Positions 35,566-45,252 are shown, numbered from the stretch's first letter. The stretch is 64,000 nt of DNA from Chthoniobacter sp. (GCA_021414005.1 JAIOPH010000011.1:62001-126000); one strand, 5' to 3'. Notes: generated by a model from the sequence alone, not told the origin. A program made the numbers and translations.

Positions 35566-36168
35566 TCAACGCAGAACTTGCGTGATCGCGGGAGTGGTCT
35601 GGGGAGGTGTGGTCGTCTGGACGATCTGACGCGGGAAGGGCGACATCGTTACCTCCACCCGGGCTCCGACGCCGATCCGGTCGAAGAGCTCAACGACATC
35701 GCGCGAGCGCATGCGGATGCAGCCGTAGCTGGCGGGCGTGCCGATGCGCCACTCCTCGGCGGTGCCGTGAATATAGATGCAGCGGGAATAAGCGTCGCGG
35801 TTCTGCTGCTCCAGCCCGCGCAGCCAGAGGATGCGCGTGACGATGGGATCGCGGCCGGGCGAGTTTGGCCGGACGATTTCACCCGTGGGGCGTCGCCCGT
35901 GAAACTTCATCCCCAGGCGGGCACCGCCGCCGATTTTCCTGGCTACTTCCATTGTCCCGAGTGGCGTCGTGTAGCTGCCAGCGCGTCCGCCGACGCCAAA
36001 CTTGGAGGTCGAGACATCGTACCGTGCGACCTCCACGCCTTTGCGAAAGACAAACATTTTTTGGTCGGGCACGCTGACGCGGACGTAGTGCGCCCGGTCC
36101 CGGGTCGCGCAGGACGCCAAGGCAAAGGCGCTCGCAAGGAGGAGGCAGCGGATGGTAAAGCGAAACAC
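35566..36168 (-). CDS. L,D-transpeptidase (YkuD) lipoprotein
   Basis: 200 aa. Signal with lipobox ASC at ~17-20 (ALASCATRD). The YkuD catalytic signature is IHGTAEEWRIGTPASYGCIRM (~134-154 region), with the catalytic Cys in SYGCIRM. Such enzymes make 3-3 cross-links in peptidoglycan or attach proteins to it. Length is minimal, one catalytic domain with no LysM. Single gene, followed on the same strand side by the HtrA gene 58 nt upstream. Confidence 0.92.
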   Translation of the reverse strand: MFRFTIRCLLLASAFALASCATRDRAHYVRVSVPDQKMFVFRKGVEVARYDVSTSKFGVGGRAGSYTTPLGTMEVARKIGGGARLGMKFHGRRPTGEIVRPNSPGRDPIVTRILWLRGLEQQNRDAYSRCIYIHGTAEEWRIGTPASYGCIRMRSRDVVELFDRIGVGARVEVTMSPFPRQIVQTTTPPQTTPAITQVLR

Positions 36169-36226
36169 GGCGCTCGCTTTAGCTCACGCCGGGCCAAGTC
36201 TCAAGGGGAGCCGTATGCACCCGGAC

Positions 36227-37762
36227 TTATTCCTTGCGCTCGACGACAACGAAGCGGCTCTGGCCCTTGGTCGAGACGCGGAGCAGGACTTTCTTTTCCT
36301 TCTTCAGCTTCTCGCTTAGGTCCACCGCTTGTTTCGATGAGGTGATGGCTTCGCGGTTGGCTTCGTGGATTACGTCGCCCACCTTCAGCCCGGCCTCGGC
36401 GCTCGGCGAGTCGGCGTCGATCTCGGTAATGACCACGCCTTTGACCGTCTCGGGCAGTTCGAAGCGTTTGCGCGCCTCGGCGTCGATGTCGGCCACCGTC
36501 ACGCCGTCGAGCACGTCCGGGTCACTGGCTTTCGCCGGCTGCTGCGCGGCTGCCAAGTTCTTGTCGCCCGGGCGCTCGCCGAGTTCCACAGTGACGGTCT
36601 TGTCCTTTCCGTCGCGCATCAATTTCACCTCGGCCTTCGAGCCGGGCGCGAGGTTGGCGATGGTCATTTGGAGTTCCGTCGGGCCTTCCACTTTTTTTCC
36701 GCCGACCTCCACGATCACGTCACCCGACTGAATGCCTGCTTTTTCCGCCGGGCTCTTGCCGCTGACCTCGGCCACGAGCGCACCATTGGTGCCTTCGATC
36801 TTGAATTGTTTCGCCAAATCCTCGCTCAGCGGTTGGAGCACGATGCCGAGGAAGCCGCGGCTCACGCGCCCCGTTTTGATCAGGCTCTCCATCACGCTGC
36901 GCGCGAGGTTGGCCGGAACCGCGAAACCGATGCCTTGATTGCCACCGGTCATGCTGAAGATCGCGGTGTTGATGCCGACAAGCCGGCCCTCGGCATCCAC
37001 GAGCGCGCCGCCGGAGTTGCCGGGGTTAATGGACGCGTCCGTCTGAATGAAATTCTCGTAGCGGGTGTCCAGCGGGCTGGTGCCGCGCTCGATGCCCTTG
37101 CGCCCGAGCGCGCTGACGATGCCCATCGTCACCGTCTGCGTCAGGCCAAATGGATTGCCGACCGCGAGAACCACATCGCCCACCCGCACTTTTTCGCTAT
37201 CCGCGAAAGTGACTGGCGAAAGGTTGGGCGCATCGATTTTCAGCACGGCAATGTCGGTCGCCGGATCATTGCCCACCTTGGTGGCTTTGAATTCGTGTTT
37301 GTCCTTGCCGACGGTGACGATGATTTCGTCCGCGCCGTCAATGACGTGGTTGTTTGTGAGAATGTAGCCGTCGCGCGCGACCACCACGCCGGAGCCCAGG
37401 CCGGTGCGTTCGAGCCGCTTCTTGCCGCTACCTTTTGCTCCTTTGTCGCCGTCTTCATTCGGGGCTTGACCGTCCGGAATGCCGAAGAACCGGCGAAACA
37501 TCGGGTCGTTCAACATCGGGTTTTGGCCCTGCTGCAGTCGCCGCTGCAGTTTCGAGGTGGCGATGGTGACCACGCTTGGCGAAACCTTTTCCACGATCGG
37601 CGCAAAGGTGAAACGCCCGGCCCCTTCCGGCAGCGCCGCGGCATCGACCTTGATTTCGGGCAGCTTGCCCTCGGGCTTCGGCTCATCGGCGGCCCGAGTG
37701 ATAGGCGCGAGCGTGGTGAGCAGGGCGACAGAGGTGGAGAGGATGGAGTGGCTGATTTTCAT
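36227..37762 (-). CDS. HtrA/DegP-family periplasmic serine protease
   Basis: 511 aa from the Met that begins a clear signal peptide (MKISHSILSTSVALL); the longer open frame is rejected. Trypsin-like domain with triad His139 (TNNHVIDG), Asp170 (ATDIAVLKID) and Ser250 (GNSGGALVD), followed by two PDZ domains (~290-385 and ~410-505). It degrades or refolds damaged envelope proteins. Second PDZ retains GLKVGDVIHEANREAI. Confidence 0.94.
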   Translation of the reverse strand: MKISHSILSTSVALLTTLAPITRAADEPKPEGKLPEIKVDAAALPEGAGRFTFAPIVEKVSPSVVTIATSKLQRRLQQGQNPMLNDPMFRRFFGIPDGQAPNEDGDKGAKGSGKKRLERTGLGSGVVVARDGYILTNNHVIDGADEIIVTVGKDKHEFKATKVGNDPATDIAVLKIDAPNLSPVTFADSEKVRVGDVVLAVGNPFGLTQTVTMGIVSALGRKGIERGTSPLDTRYENFIQTDASINPGNSGGALVDAEGRLVGINTAIFSMTGGNQGIGFAVPANLARSVMESLIKTGRVSRGFLGIVLQPLSEDLAKQFKIEGTNGALVAEVSGKSPAEKAGIQSGDVIVEVGGKKVEGPTELQMTIANLAPGSKAEVKLMRDGKDKTVTVELGERPGDKNLAAAQQPAKASDPDVLDGVTVADIDAEARKRFELPETVKGVVITEIDADSPSAEAGLKVGDVIHEANREAITSSKQAVDLSEKLKKEKKVLLRVSTKGQSRFVVVERKE

Positions 37763-37824
37763 GGATGTGGAGACTTGGGACAGGCGCGGGCGCGGTGCGT
37801 TCAAATGTGCCCGCCCTGGAGTCG

Positions 37825-38619
37825 CTACTTGGCTCCCGGCAGATACTTCAGCATGTCGCGTGCGGCGATCACGGTGCAGCCCTGCTCCTTGAGGTGCGCG
37901 AGGTATTTCTCGAAAACGGCGGGGTCCGTATTCACCCACGGATGCTGCTCGTCGGGCACGCCGTGAAAGGTCAGCACCGCGATTTTGCCCTCCCTGGCCA
38001 TCCCCACTGCGGCGCCGAAGTGCTCAAACTTTGCGCCGGGCTTCGAGTCGAACGCCTGAGGCATGAGCAGCGGTTCGTCCTTTGCCGGATCGAACGCCTG
38101 CTGTCCGCCCGCGCGGGCAAAGCGGTAGCCGCGGCCGCGCAGTACTTCCACGGCGGCAGGGCTGGTGGCGTAGGCCGGGTAGCAAAAGCTCACCGGGCGC
38201 GGAATCCCGTGCGCCGCGCACTGCTGCTCGATGTATTCCACGTCCGCTGCGAGATCCTCCGGCTTCTGGCCGTTCACCGCCGTGTGCTTGCGTGTGTGAT
38301 TGCCGATCTCGAAGCCCGCGTCGTGCAGCGCTTTGATCTGCTCCCACGTCATGTACTGCTTCTTGTTCGTGGCGAAGTCGAAGCCCTCGGTAATGAAAAA
38401 CGTTGCGCCGAAGCCGAACTTTTTCAGCAGCGGCGCGACGATGGTGGCCTGGCTCGCCACCGAGTCGTCGAAGGTCAGAACGACCAGCTTGTCGGGCGCT
38501 TTCGCCACCGCGTCCTCCGCCCGGGCCGCGGTGAAAAAAAGCGCGGCCACGCCCGCGAGGACGCGCAGACTGCGGAGGGTGGCGATGCGTGGAGCAGTAA
38601 AGAGATGAGTGGTGGGCAT
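37825..38619 (-). CDS. Exported polysaccharide deacetylase (CE4)
   Basis: 264 aa. Signal peptide ~1-35. NodB-homology domain with VVLTFDDSVAS (~46-56, catalytic and metal Asp) and GNHTRKHT (~110-117, HxxxH metal site), then SFCYPAYATSP and a late LTFHGVPDE. It removes acetyl groups from a cell-wall or extracellular glycan. The start at 38619 gives the signal peptide; a longer frame is rejected. Confidence 0.88.
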   Translation of the reverse strand: MPTTHLFTAPRIATLRSLRVLAGVAALFFTAARAEDAVAKAPDKLVVLTFDDSVASQATIVAPLLKKFGFGATFFITEGFDFATNKKQYMTWEQIKALHDAGFEIGNHTRKHTAVNGQKPEDLAADVEYIEQQCAAHGIPRPVSFCYPAYATSPAAVEVLRGRGYRFARAGGQQAFDPAKDEPLLMPQAFDSKPGAKFEHFGAAVGMAREGKIAVLTFHGVPDEQHPWVNTDPAVFEKYLAHLKEQGCTVIAARDMLKYLPGAK

Positions 38620-38690
38620 GATGTGGAGCGGGTTGGTTTTGTGCTCCGCCACGATGTCTCTCTCCCCCGCCGCCATGTCAACGCGCGCCG

Positions 38691-39713
38691 CTAAAACCGG
38701 ATCGTGAAACCGGCGCGGATGCGGTAGTCGGGGGTCGTCTGCAGCGCGGTGGTGTTCATCAGCACCGGCAGATCCACGGCGACCTCGCCGCTCACGCGGC
38801 CCCACGAGGCGAGCACGCGCGGGCCCACGTAGAGCGAGGTCAGGCCGGTGTCTTCGGCGCGTGCGCCGCGAAATTGATCCAGCCCTTTCGTTTCGCCCGA
38901 CAGCACGCATTGCAGCGCCAGTACATCCTCCCCGCGTCGCTTCAGCTCCACACCCGGCCCGCCCGTCCATGAGAAATCGTGCGCGTAGCGGTAGGAGTAG
39001 CGGCCCGCGCCGCGGAGCGCGTACTGCGCATCGGCTTGGAAAAAAACCGCGCGATAGCGGACCGCGACCTGCAGCCCGAAAACGCCGTCATACGAACCCG
39101 TGCCGAGCGCCAGATCATGCCCGTGGATGCCGCTCTCCGGCGCGCCCTCCACCTCGTTTTCGCTGAACTCTTCGCGAAGCCGGCTCGCATCGCCCGTCGG
39201 GAATTTGATCCCCGCGAGCACGTTCACCGACGCGCTGAATTCCGGCGGCTCAGGCGGGCCAAATGCGCAGCCCTTGCCGTCCTTGGAAAGTCCGCGCGCC
39301 GGCACCGGCGTCGCCGTTTTGAAAACGATCCAGTTGGCCAGCAGCGACACGTCGCCGAGGCCGGACTCGTGACCGCGTTCGGTCGCGAAGCCATTCGGGC
39401 GTTCATAGCTGCGATAGATCAGCGGGATGTTGAGTTGCAGGCCGATCCGGTTTTCCAAAAACCGCGCGCCCAGTACGAATTGCGTGATCGAGCTGTCGAG
39501 ATATTGCCCGGTCGGATTGCCCACGTCCCGGCCATCCACGCGCACCGTGCCGAAGTGCGTGAACTGCTCGCCGACACCGGCGAAGAAGGACGGGGAGTTT
39601 GTGTGAACCACCTCAAGGCGAGGTGTGTAGCAGCCGCAGAGATCGCACGCGAAAACAGGCGCGACCGCGGTGAGGGAGATGAGCGAAAGAAGAGTCAGAT
39701 TGAGAGATTTCAT
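38691..39713 (-). CDS. Outer-membrane beta-barrel protein with N-terminal CDLCGC motif
   Basis: 340 aa. The signal (~1-22) ends VFAC and the mature protein starts CDLCGCYTPRLEVVH, a Cys-rich cap. The rest alternates amphipathic strands with aromatic girdles and ends in Phe (AGFTIRF), typical of outer-membrane barrels. The VFAC site could also be read as a weak lipobox. Possible transporter or metal-related porin; no substrate assigned. The small CGLC-motif gene upstream on the same strand may be a partner. Confidence 0.7.
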   Translation of the reverse strand: MKSLNLTLLSLISLTAVAPVFACDLCGCYTPRLEVVHTNSPSFFAGVGEQFTHFGTVRVDGRDVGNPTGQYLDSSITQFVLGARFLENRIGLQLNIPLIYRSYERPNGFATERGHESGLGDVSLLANWIVFKTATPVPARGLSKDGKGCAFGPPEPPEFSASVNVLAGIKFPTGDASRLREEFSENEVEGAPESGIHGHDLALGTGSYDGVFGLQVAVRYRAVFFQADAQYALRGAGRYSYRYAHDFSWTGGPGVELKRRGEDVLALQCVLSGETKGLDQFRGARAEDTGLTSLYVGPRVLASWGRVSGEVAVDLPVLMNTTALQTTPDYRIRAGFTIRF

Positions 39714-39824
39714 GATGGAGTTTGGTGGAGGTGCGGAGCGTGGCGCGAAGTTTGGCGCACGCTTTCCGCGGATGGAAAAACGCGACCGGGCGACAGGCCC
39801 GGCGCGGGATTGAAGGGAGTGTGA

Positions 39825-40214
39825 CTACACTGCCGCGACGCGCGGCGGCGGCACGGGCGGCTGCTCGAAAAGCAGCCCCGCCTCCGTCGTCACGACCGCC
39901 TGCACCGACACCGCGCCGGCACTCCACAGCACGGCGGTCCGAGTCGGCACAACAAACACCAGCTTCGCTTTCGCGACCTCCGACACCGCGCGTTTCTCCT
40001 GCTTTTTCCCCTGCTCGATGCTCTGGCACAGCCCACACGGATGCTGCCCGTCAAAGGTCTTCGCCACCGCCTCGACAAACGCCGCATCCCGCGAGTAACT
40101 GACCAACATCTCCGTCCACGCCAGCGATTGCAGCGCCAGCCAATGCCCGCCGCAGATCTGCAGCAGGGCTCCGAGCATCAGCACATGGCCGAAGCGGAGA
40201 AAAATGGAGCGCAT
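39825..40214 (-). CDS. Small exported protein with an HPCGLC motif
   Basis: 129 aa. N-terminal hydrophobic segment (~6-30), then AVAKTFDGQHPCGLCQSIEQGKK with a CxxC site (~60-63), and a C-terminal hydrophobic or Pro-rich end. The layout recalls small DUF2946-like proteins seen near copper genes, but I am not certain. It precedes the Cys-rich barrel gene by 111 nt on the same strand, which suggests a two-gene unit handling a metal. Confidence 0.6.
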   Translation of the reverse strand: MRSIFLRFGHVLMLGALLQICGGHWLALQSLAWTEMLVSYSRDAAFVEAVAKTFDGQHPCGLCQSIEQGKKQEKRAVSEVAKAKLVFVVPTRTAVLWSAGAVSVQAVVTTEAGLLFEQPPVPPPRVAAV

Positions 40215-40289
40215 GGCGCGCGGTGATACGTGGCGCGGCGGTGCAAGTCAACGGCCGCGCGAATGTCGGGTTCCGCCGATCCTTTGCGC

Positions 40290-41720
40290 TCACGCTCCTG
40301 CGCTGCGCAGCCGGAGGAAGCGGAAGAACTCCGCACCTTCCCGCAGCCGCCGTTTCATCACGCCGAAGTCGGTCATCATCTCGCCAAGCATCCGGGCGAT
40401 GGGGCGCGGGCGGAAGTAATAGGCGCGGTAGAAGCGCTCCAGTGCGGCGAAGATTTCGTCGCGGCTGAGGTCGGCGTATTCCAGCGCGGCGGCCTGCTGG
40501 CCGTGGCCGTCCACGAGATGCGCGTCGCCGGCGAACCAGCCGTTCTCTTGCGCCTGCCGGTAAAGCTCAGTGCCGGGATACGGCGCGGCGAGGCTGACCT
40601 GCATGGAGAAGGGATCGATCTCTTTCGCAAACTCGATGGTCTCACGGATCGTCTCCCGCGTCTCGCCGGGCAGGCCGAGAATGAAGGTGCCGTGGATGGT
40701 GATGCCGAGTTTTTTGCAGTTCGCGGTGAACTCGCGAGCCTCTTCCAGTCGGATGCCTTTCTTGATGTTGTCGAGAATGCGCTGATTCCCGCTTTCGTAG
40801 CCGACGAGGAGCAGCCGCAGTCCGTTATCGCGCATCGTTTTCAACGTCTCGAAATTCACGTTCGCCCGCGCGTTGCAGCTCCATGCCATGCCGAGTTTGC
40901 CGAGTTGCTTCGCGATCTCGCGGGCGCGCGGCTGCACGGCGGTGAAAGTGTCGTCATCAAAAAAGAACTCTTTCACCTGCGGAAAAAGCCGCTGCGCCTG
41001 CGCCATCTCGCGGGCCACGGCCTCGGGCGACTTCGCGCGATATTTGTGCCCGCCCACGGTTTGCGGCCAGAGGCAAAAAGTACACTGTGCCGGACAACCG
41101 CGACCCGTGTAGTGCGAGACGTAGGGATGCTTGAGATAACCGATGGCGTAGTTCTCGATGATGAGGTCGCGCGCATACACATCCATCACGCTCGGAAGCG
41201 CATCGAAGTCGGTGATCACCGACCGTTCGGGGTTGTGCTTGATCTTGCCCTCGCGTCGAAACGACAGCCCGTCGATCTCCGCGATTGGTTTCCCCAGTGC
41301 CACCTCGCGGCAAGTGAAGTCGAACTCTTTGCGCCCGACAAAATCCACCGCTTCACTCACGGCGAGCGTCTCGTCCGGCAGCACCGCCGCATGTGCGCCG
41401 ACCAGCCCCACGGTCGCGTCGCGGTTCTGCGATTTCAGCGCCTCCGCCAGCTCGCCATCGCCGCGCAAAGTCGGCGCGCTCGTGTGGATGACCACGACCT
41501 CGTAATCGCGAGCGATGCGCAGCACGTCGTCTCGGGTGAGATCATCCGGCGGCGCGTCCACCAGCCGCGAGCCCTCAATGAGCGCCGCGGGTTGGGCGAG
41601 CCAGGTCGGATACCAAAAAGACCGCACCTCCCGCTTCGCCTGATAGCGTGAACCCGCGCCACCATCAAAGCCCTGCCACGAGGGCGGGTTGACGAAAAGG
41701 GTTTTGCGAAAGGCGGACAC
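40290..41720 (-). CDS. hpnJ: Hopanoid-associated radical SAM protein HpnJ
   Basis: 476 aa. N-terminal B12-binding-like domain (TLFVNPPSWQGFDGGAGS at ~8-25; SFWYPTWLAQPAALI), then radical SAM with GRGCPAQCTFC (~205-215, CxxxCxxC for the 4Fe-4S cluster) and KEFFFDDDTF, matching HpnJ closely. HpnJ acts on the hopanoid side chain, giving the cyclitol ether head group. No other hopanoid gene is in the window. Start is a GTG at 41720; the much longer open frame (to 43256) runs antisense through the antiporter gene and is rejected. Confidence 0.9.
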   Translation of the reverse strand: MSAFRKTLFVNPPSWQGFDGGAGSRYQAKREVRSFWYPTWLAQPAALIEGSRLVDAPPDDLTRDDVLRIARDYEVVVIHTSAPTLRGDGELAEALKSQNRDATVGLVGAHAAVLPDETLAVSEAVDFVGRKEFDFTCREVALGKPIAEIDGLSFRREGKIKHNPERSVITDFDALPSVMDVYARDLIIENYAIGYLKHPYVSHYTGRGCPAQCTFCLWPQTVGGHKYRAKSPEAVAREMAQAQRLFPQVKEFFFDDDTFTAVQPRAREIAKQLGKLGMAWSCNARANVNFETLKTMRDNGLRLLLVGYESGNQRILDNIKKGIRLEEAREFTANCKKLGITIHGTFILGLPGETRETIRETIEFAKEIDPFSMQVSLAAPYPGTELYRQAQENGWFAGDAHLVDGHGQQAAALEYADLSRDEIFAALERFYRAYYFRPRPIARMLGEMMTDFGVMKRRLREGAEFFRFLRLRSAGA

Positions 41721-41843
41721 GGGTTTGCTTTTAATACGCCGCTGAGGGAAATGCACGCGTCGGCGTTTTTTGGCGAAGTGAGCGACGATAGACGCGGGAA
41801 AGGCTGGCCCCCGTATTTTGGGTGATTCAGAATTCGATGCGAG

Positions 41844-43364
41844 ATGCGCCGCATACTTTTCCTCACGTTTTTCGCCGCCGGCCTGGCCCCGGTGCTGGTT
41901 GGCGCGGCGGTGCCGGGTGAAGGCGCGGTCGCTTTCCCGCTGCCGCTTGATGCGTATGCGGAGACGGGTGGATTGGGACTGCTGGAGATCCTGCGGCAGC
42001 GCGCCACGGCCGATCCTTTCAATCTGGTGGCGTCGATCATTTTCCTGCTCGCGATCGTGCACACGTTTCTCGCGACGAAATTCATGTACCTCGCGCATCG
42101 CTGGCGCGAAGAGCATGAGGAAAGACTGCGGGCGAAACCGACCGAGGAAGCAGCGGCGCTGGAAGGCGGGCGGGAGGTGGTATCCTTCAAGGCGGAGGTC
42201 ATGCACTTTCTCGGCGAGGTGGAGGCGATCTTTGGCATTTGGGTGGTGCCGTTGCTGGCGGCGATCACGGTTTTCAAAGGCTGGCCGGTGGCGGAGTGCT
42301 ACATCAGTCACGGCGTGGCTTTCACGGAGCCGATGTTTGTCGTCATCATCATGTGCATCGCGGCCACCCGGCCGGTGCTGCGGTTTGCGGAGCAAAGCCT
42401 GCGGCTGGTTGCGCGAATCGGCGGGGAAAGGCCGGGGGCGTGGTGGCTGGCCATTCTCACGGTCGGGCCGCTGCTCGGTTCGTTCATCACGGAGCCGGCG
42501 GCGATCACCATCTGCGCGCTGCTGCTGGCGCGGCAGTTCTACGATCTGAATCCCAGCCAGAAATTTCGTTACGCCACGCTCGGCCTGCTGTTCGTGAACA
42601 TCTCCGTGGGCGGCACGCTCACGCATTTCGCCGCGCCGCCGGTGCTGATGGTCGCGGCGAAGTGGGGCTGGGGCACGCTGTTCATGCTCGAGCATTTCGG
42701 GTGGAAAGCGGTTGTCGGCATCCTGGTCTCGAACGCCCTGTACTTCGCGATCTTCCGCCGCGAGTTTGCCGCCCTGCGGCTCGCGCCGACTGCGGATGCA
42801 CAGCCGGAACAGTGGAGCGATCGCACGGATGCCGTGCCTCATTGGGTCACCGCGGTGCATCTCGGATTTCTCGGCTGGACGGTTTTCACGGCGCACTATC
42901 CGGCGCTTTTCATTGGTGGGTTTCTGTTCTTCCTCGCCTTCACCGCGGCCACCGAGCACCACCAAAATCCGCTGAGCCTGAAGCCCGCGCTGCTGGTCGG
43001 TTTTTTCCTCGCCGGCCTCGTGGTGCATGGCGGCTTGCAAGGGTGGTGGATCGAGCCGGTGCTGGCACGACTGGGCCCGACGACGCTGCTGCTCGGCGCG
43101 ACGGGGTTGACGGCGTTTAACGACAACGCCGCGATCACGTATCTCGCCACGCTGGTGCCCGGTTTTACCGATGCGCTGAAATACGCGGTGGTCGCCGGTG
43201 CCGTGGTGGGCGGTGGCCTCACGGTCATCGCCAACGCACCGAATCCCGCGGGGCAATCGATTCTCGCGGGCTATTTCCGCGACGGCGTGGCCCCGCTACA
43301 CCTCGCGCTCGGCGCGCTGCTGCCGACCGTCATTATGGCGCTCTGTTTTCTCCTGCTGCCGTGA
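41844..43364 (+). CDS. Putative Na+/H+ antiporter (PF07399 type)
   Basis: 506 aa, about 11-12 membrane helices after a signal-like start. Conserved-looking segments are GPLLGSFITEPAAITICALLL, NISVGGTLTHFAAPPVLMVA and GLTAFNDNAAITYLATLVPG, with Asn-Asp in the last typical of ion-coupled carriers. I place it in the putative Na+/H+ antiporter family (PF07399) from these. Single gene, divergent from hpnJ. Confidence 0.85.
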   Translation: MRRILFLTFFAAGLAPVLVGAAVPGEGAVAFPLPLDAYAETGGLGLLEILRQRATADPFNLVASIIFLLAIVHTFLATKFMYLAHRWREEHEERLRAKPTEEAAALEGGREVVSFKAEVMHFLGEVEAIFGIWVVPLLAAITVFKGWPVAECYISHGVAFTEPMFVVIIMCIAATRPVLRFAEQSLRLVARIGGERPGAWWLAILTVGPLLGSFITEPAAITICALLLARQFYDLNPSQKFRYATLGLLFVNISVGGTLTHFAAPPVLMVAAKWGWGTLFMLEHFGWKAVVGILVSNALYFAIFRREFAALRLAPTADAQPEQWSDRTDAVPHWVTAVHLGFLGWTVFTAHYPALFIGGFLFFLAFTAATEHHQNPLSLKPALLVGFFLAGLVVHGGLQGWWIEPVLARLGPTTLLLGATGLTAFNDNAAITYLATLVPGFTDALKYAVVAGAVVGGGLTVIANAPNPAGQSILAGYFRDGVAPLHLALGALLPTVIMALCFLLLP

Positions 43365-43383
43365 GCGGCGCGGAGGCGCAGAT

Positions 43384-44370
43384 TTACCAACCCGCGCCTT
43401 TGGTGTCGGTCTTCACTCGGAGGAGAAACTTGTTCGCGGTGATGAAAAGAGTGCTGCCGTCCTCGCCCCACGCGCAGTTCGAGGTGGGCTGGCCGGTGAC
43501 GATGGTCCCGAGGTGTTTGCCGGCGGGCGAGATGATGAGGATGCCGCCGGGGCCGCTTGTCCAGACGTTGCCGGCGCGATCCACTTTCAGTCCATCGGGC
43601 AGGCCGGGGCCCACGTTGGTCAACGGGGCCGTATCGAAAAAGACGCGGCGTTTGCCAAGTGTGCCGTCGGCGTTCAGCGGGTAGGCGTGGACGTGCGGGG
43701 CGCGTGGGTCACTGGTGTTCACGTAGAGCGTTTTTTCGTCGGGCGAAAGGGCAATGCCATTGGGAAAACGGTGCTCGTCGGTGAGGAGCGTGACTTTCCC
43801 GCCGGAGAGGCGGAAGACGCCGCTGAACTCCAGTTCCTTGAGCGGCGACTCGTTGCCTTTCGCGAGTCCGTACGGCGGATCGGTGAAATAGATGTCGCCG
43901 TTTTTCGCGATGGCGAGGTCGTTCGGGCTGTTGAAGCGCTTGCCCTCGTAGCGGTCGGCGAGCGCCGTTTGTTTGCCGTCTTTCTCCAGCCGCGCGATGC
44001 GGCGGAGAGCGTGCTGGCAAAGGATCAGGCGGTTCTCGGCGTCGCGCGCGAGGCCGTTCGAGCCCGGCTCGCGAAACGCGGGCGTGGAGGCCGCGCCACC
44101 GCTCGGTTGGAGAAAGATTTTCGCCGCGGTGTCGCCGGGCCCCCAGCGGTAGATGATGTTTTCCGGCACGTCGGAAAACAGCACGGCGTCGTCTTTCCAG
44201 ACCGGACCTTCCGCCCAGCGGAAACCCTCGGCGACTTTCTCGACGATGGCGTCGGGCGGCAGCACGGCGTCGAGTGCGGGGTCGAGGCGCTGGATGCGAA
44301 ACTTGGCGGCGGGCTCTTCCGCGGCCAGCGCGAGCACCGGGGCGAGCAGCAGGAGGGCGAGGTGTTTCAT
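43384..44370 (-). CDS. Exported SMP-30/gluconolactonase-like protein
   Basis: 328 aa. Signal peptide ~1-17. Six-bladed propeller with WAEGPVWKDDAVLFSDVP (~52-69, metal Glu), RFNSPNDLAIAKNGDIYFTD (~145-164, metal Asn) and NTSDPR later. The family hydrolyses sugar lactones or related esters using a divalent metal. Periplasmic location suggests sugar-acid catabolism. No operon partner. Confidence 0.88.
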   Translation of the reverse strand: MKHLALLLLAPVLALAAEEPAAKFRIQRLDPALDAVLPPDAIVEKVAEGFRWAEGPVWKDDAVLFSDVPENIIYRWGPGDTAAKIFLQPSGGAASTPAFREPGSNGLARDAENRLILCQHALRRIARLEKDGKQTALADRYEGKRFNSPNDLAIAKNGDIYFTDPPYGLAKGNESPLKELEFSGVFRLSGGKVTLLTDEHRFPNGIALSPDEKTLYVNTSDPRAPHVHAYPLNADGTLGKRRVFFDTAPLTNVGPGLPDGLKVDRAGNVWTSGPGGILIISPAGKHLGTIVTGQPTSNCAWGEDGSTLFITANKFLLRVKTDTKGAGW

Positions 44371-44490
44371 GGGCGGAAGTCTCGACGCGGGATCGGGCGC
44401 GGCGCAATGCCGAAGTGCCGGGACGCCGCGTTGACACGTTCGGTCGGGCGGCGTCTATTCCGGCGTCGTTCGACCGTATTTTTTCGCACT

Positions 44491-45192
44491 ATGAAACGCA
44501 CCCTCCCGCTCCTCGCCCTCCTCGCCACGCCCGTGCTCGCTGCCGAGAATGTCGTGCCGACCGCCTTTGCGCCGGATCGCTACGCTCCGATCCTGGAAAA
44601 ATCGCCCTTCGCGCTCGCCACGCCCCAAGCTCCTCCGCCTCCTCCGCCGTCCGCGTCCTTCGCGGCAAACTGGTTTCTGACCGCCGTGGCGAAGGATCCG
44701 GAGGGCCGCGATTTCGTGACGATCAAGGCGCAGGACGGATCAGTGCATTTTTCCATTGGCACCGGCGAGACCGACGCGAGCGGCGTCTCGCTCGCCAGCG
44801 TGGACTGGTCGGAAACGATGGGAAAATCAACAGCCATCATCAAGAAGGGCGCGGAGACGGCGAAGCTCATCTTCAGCCAGACGGAAATGACGGCGGCCCC
44901 TCCGGCACCCGGTGGTCGCGGTGGGCCGCGGCCGGGACTTCCTCAAGGCGCGCCGCCGCCCGTCACCATCTCCGCCGCGCCGGCAGCCCCAGTGGTGGGC
45001 GGCGGGCCAACCCCGCCGCAGCCGCAGGATGGCGGCGGACGGAGCGTTCCGCTGCCGCGTCCGACCGGCGGTCCCAGCGTGGTCCCGCCACCGCCTGTCG
45101 TCTCCGGTCAACAGGCTCCGTCCAGTAATGGCGGCGCGCCATTAGGCGACAGCTCGCGTCGGAGAATCCGCACCATTCCGAGCCCGCGGTAG
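44491..45192 (+). CDS. Exported Pro-rich protein, possibly GspC/PilP-like
   Basis: 233 aa. Signal peptide ~1-17, then ILEKSPFALATP followed by a Pro run (PPPPPP), a ~65-residue beta-rich domain (WFLTAVAKDPEGRDFVTI onward), and a disordered Gly/Pro-rich tail. A short 'xxPFxL' segment, Pro linker and small beta domain recall the periplasmic HR/PilP domain of GspC or PilP. The adjacency to gspG and gspF, convergent on the other strand, makes this worth noting, but the similarity is weak and by eye. Confidence 0.55.
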   Translation: MKRTLPLLALLATPVLAAENVVPTAFAPDRYAPILEKSPFALATPQAPPPPPPSASFAANWFLTAVAKDPEGRDFVTIKAQDGSVHFSIGTGETDASGVSLASVDWSETMGKSTAIIKKGAETAKLIFSQTEMTAAPPAPGGRGGPRPGLPQGAPPPVTISAAPAAPVVGGGPTPPQPQDGGGRSVPLPRPTGGPSVVPPPPVVSGQQAPSSNGGAPLGDSSRRRIRTIPSPR

Positions 45193-45252
45193 GCGGGGCG
45201 GCCGGTCGGAATACAGCGGTTAATTGTTCGGATCTTCTCGAAAAGCTGGGAA

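Noticed and set aside
35375..35569. 64-codon minus-strand ORF upstream of the di-heme oxidoreductase
   Set aside because: No ribosome site, no signal, no domain; it lies in an otherwise featureless intergenic region.
40290..43256. One 988-codon open frame on the minus strand
   Set aside because: Only the 3' 1431 nt are HpnJ. The rest lies antisense to the antiporter gene, has a biased Arg/Glu/Gln-rich composition and no domain.
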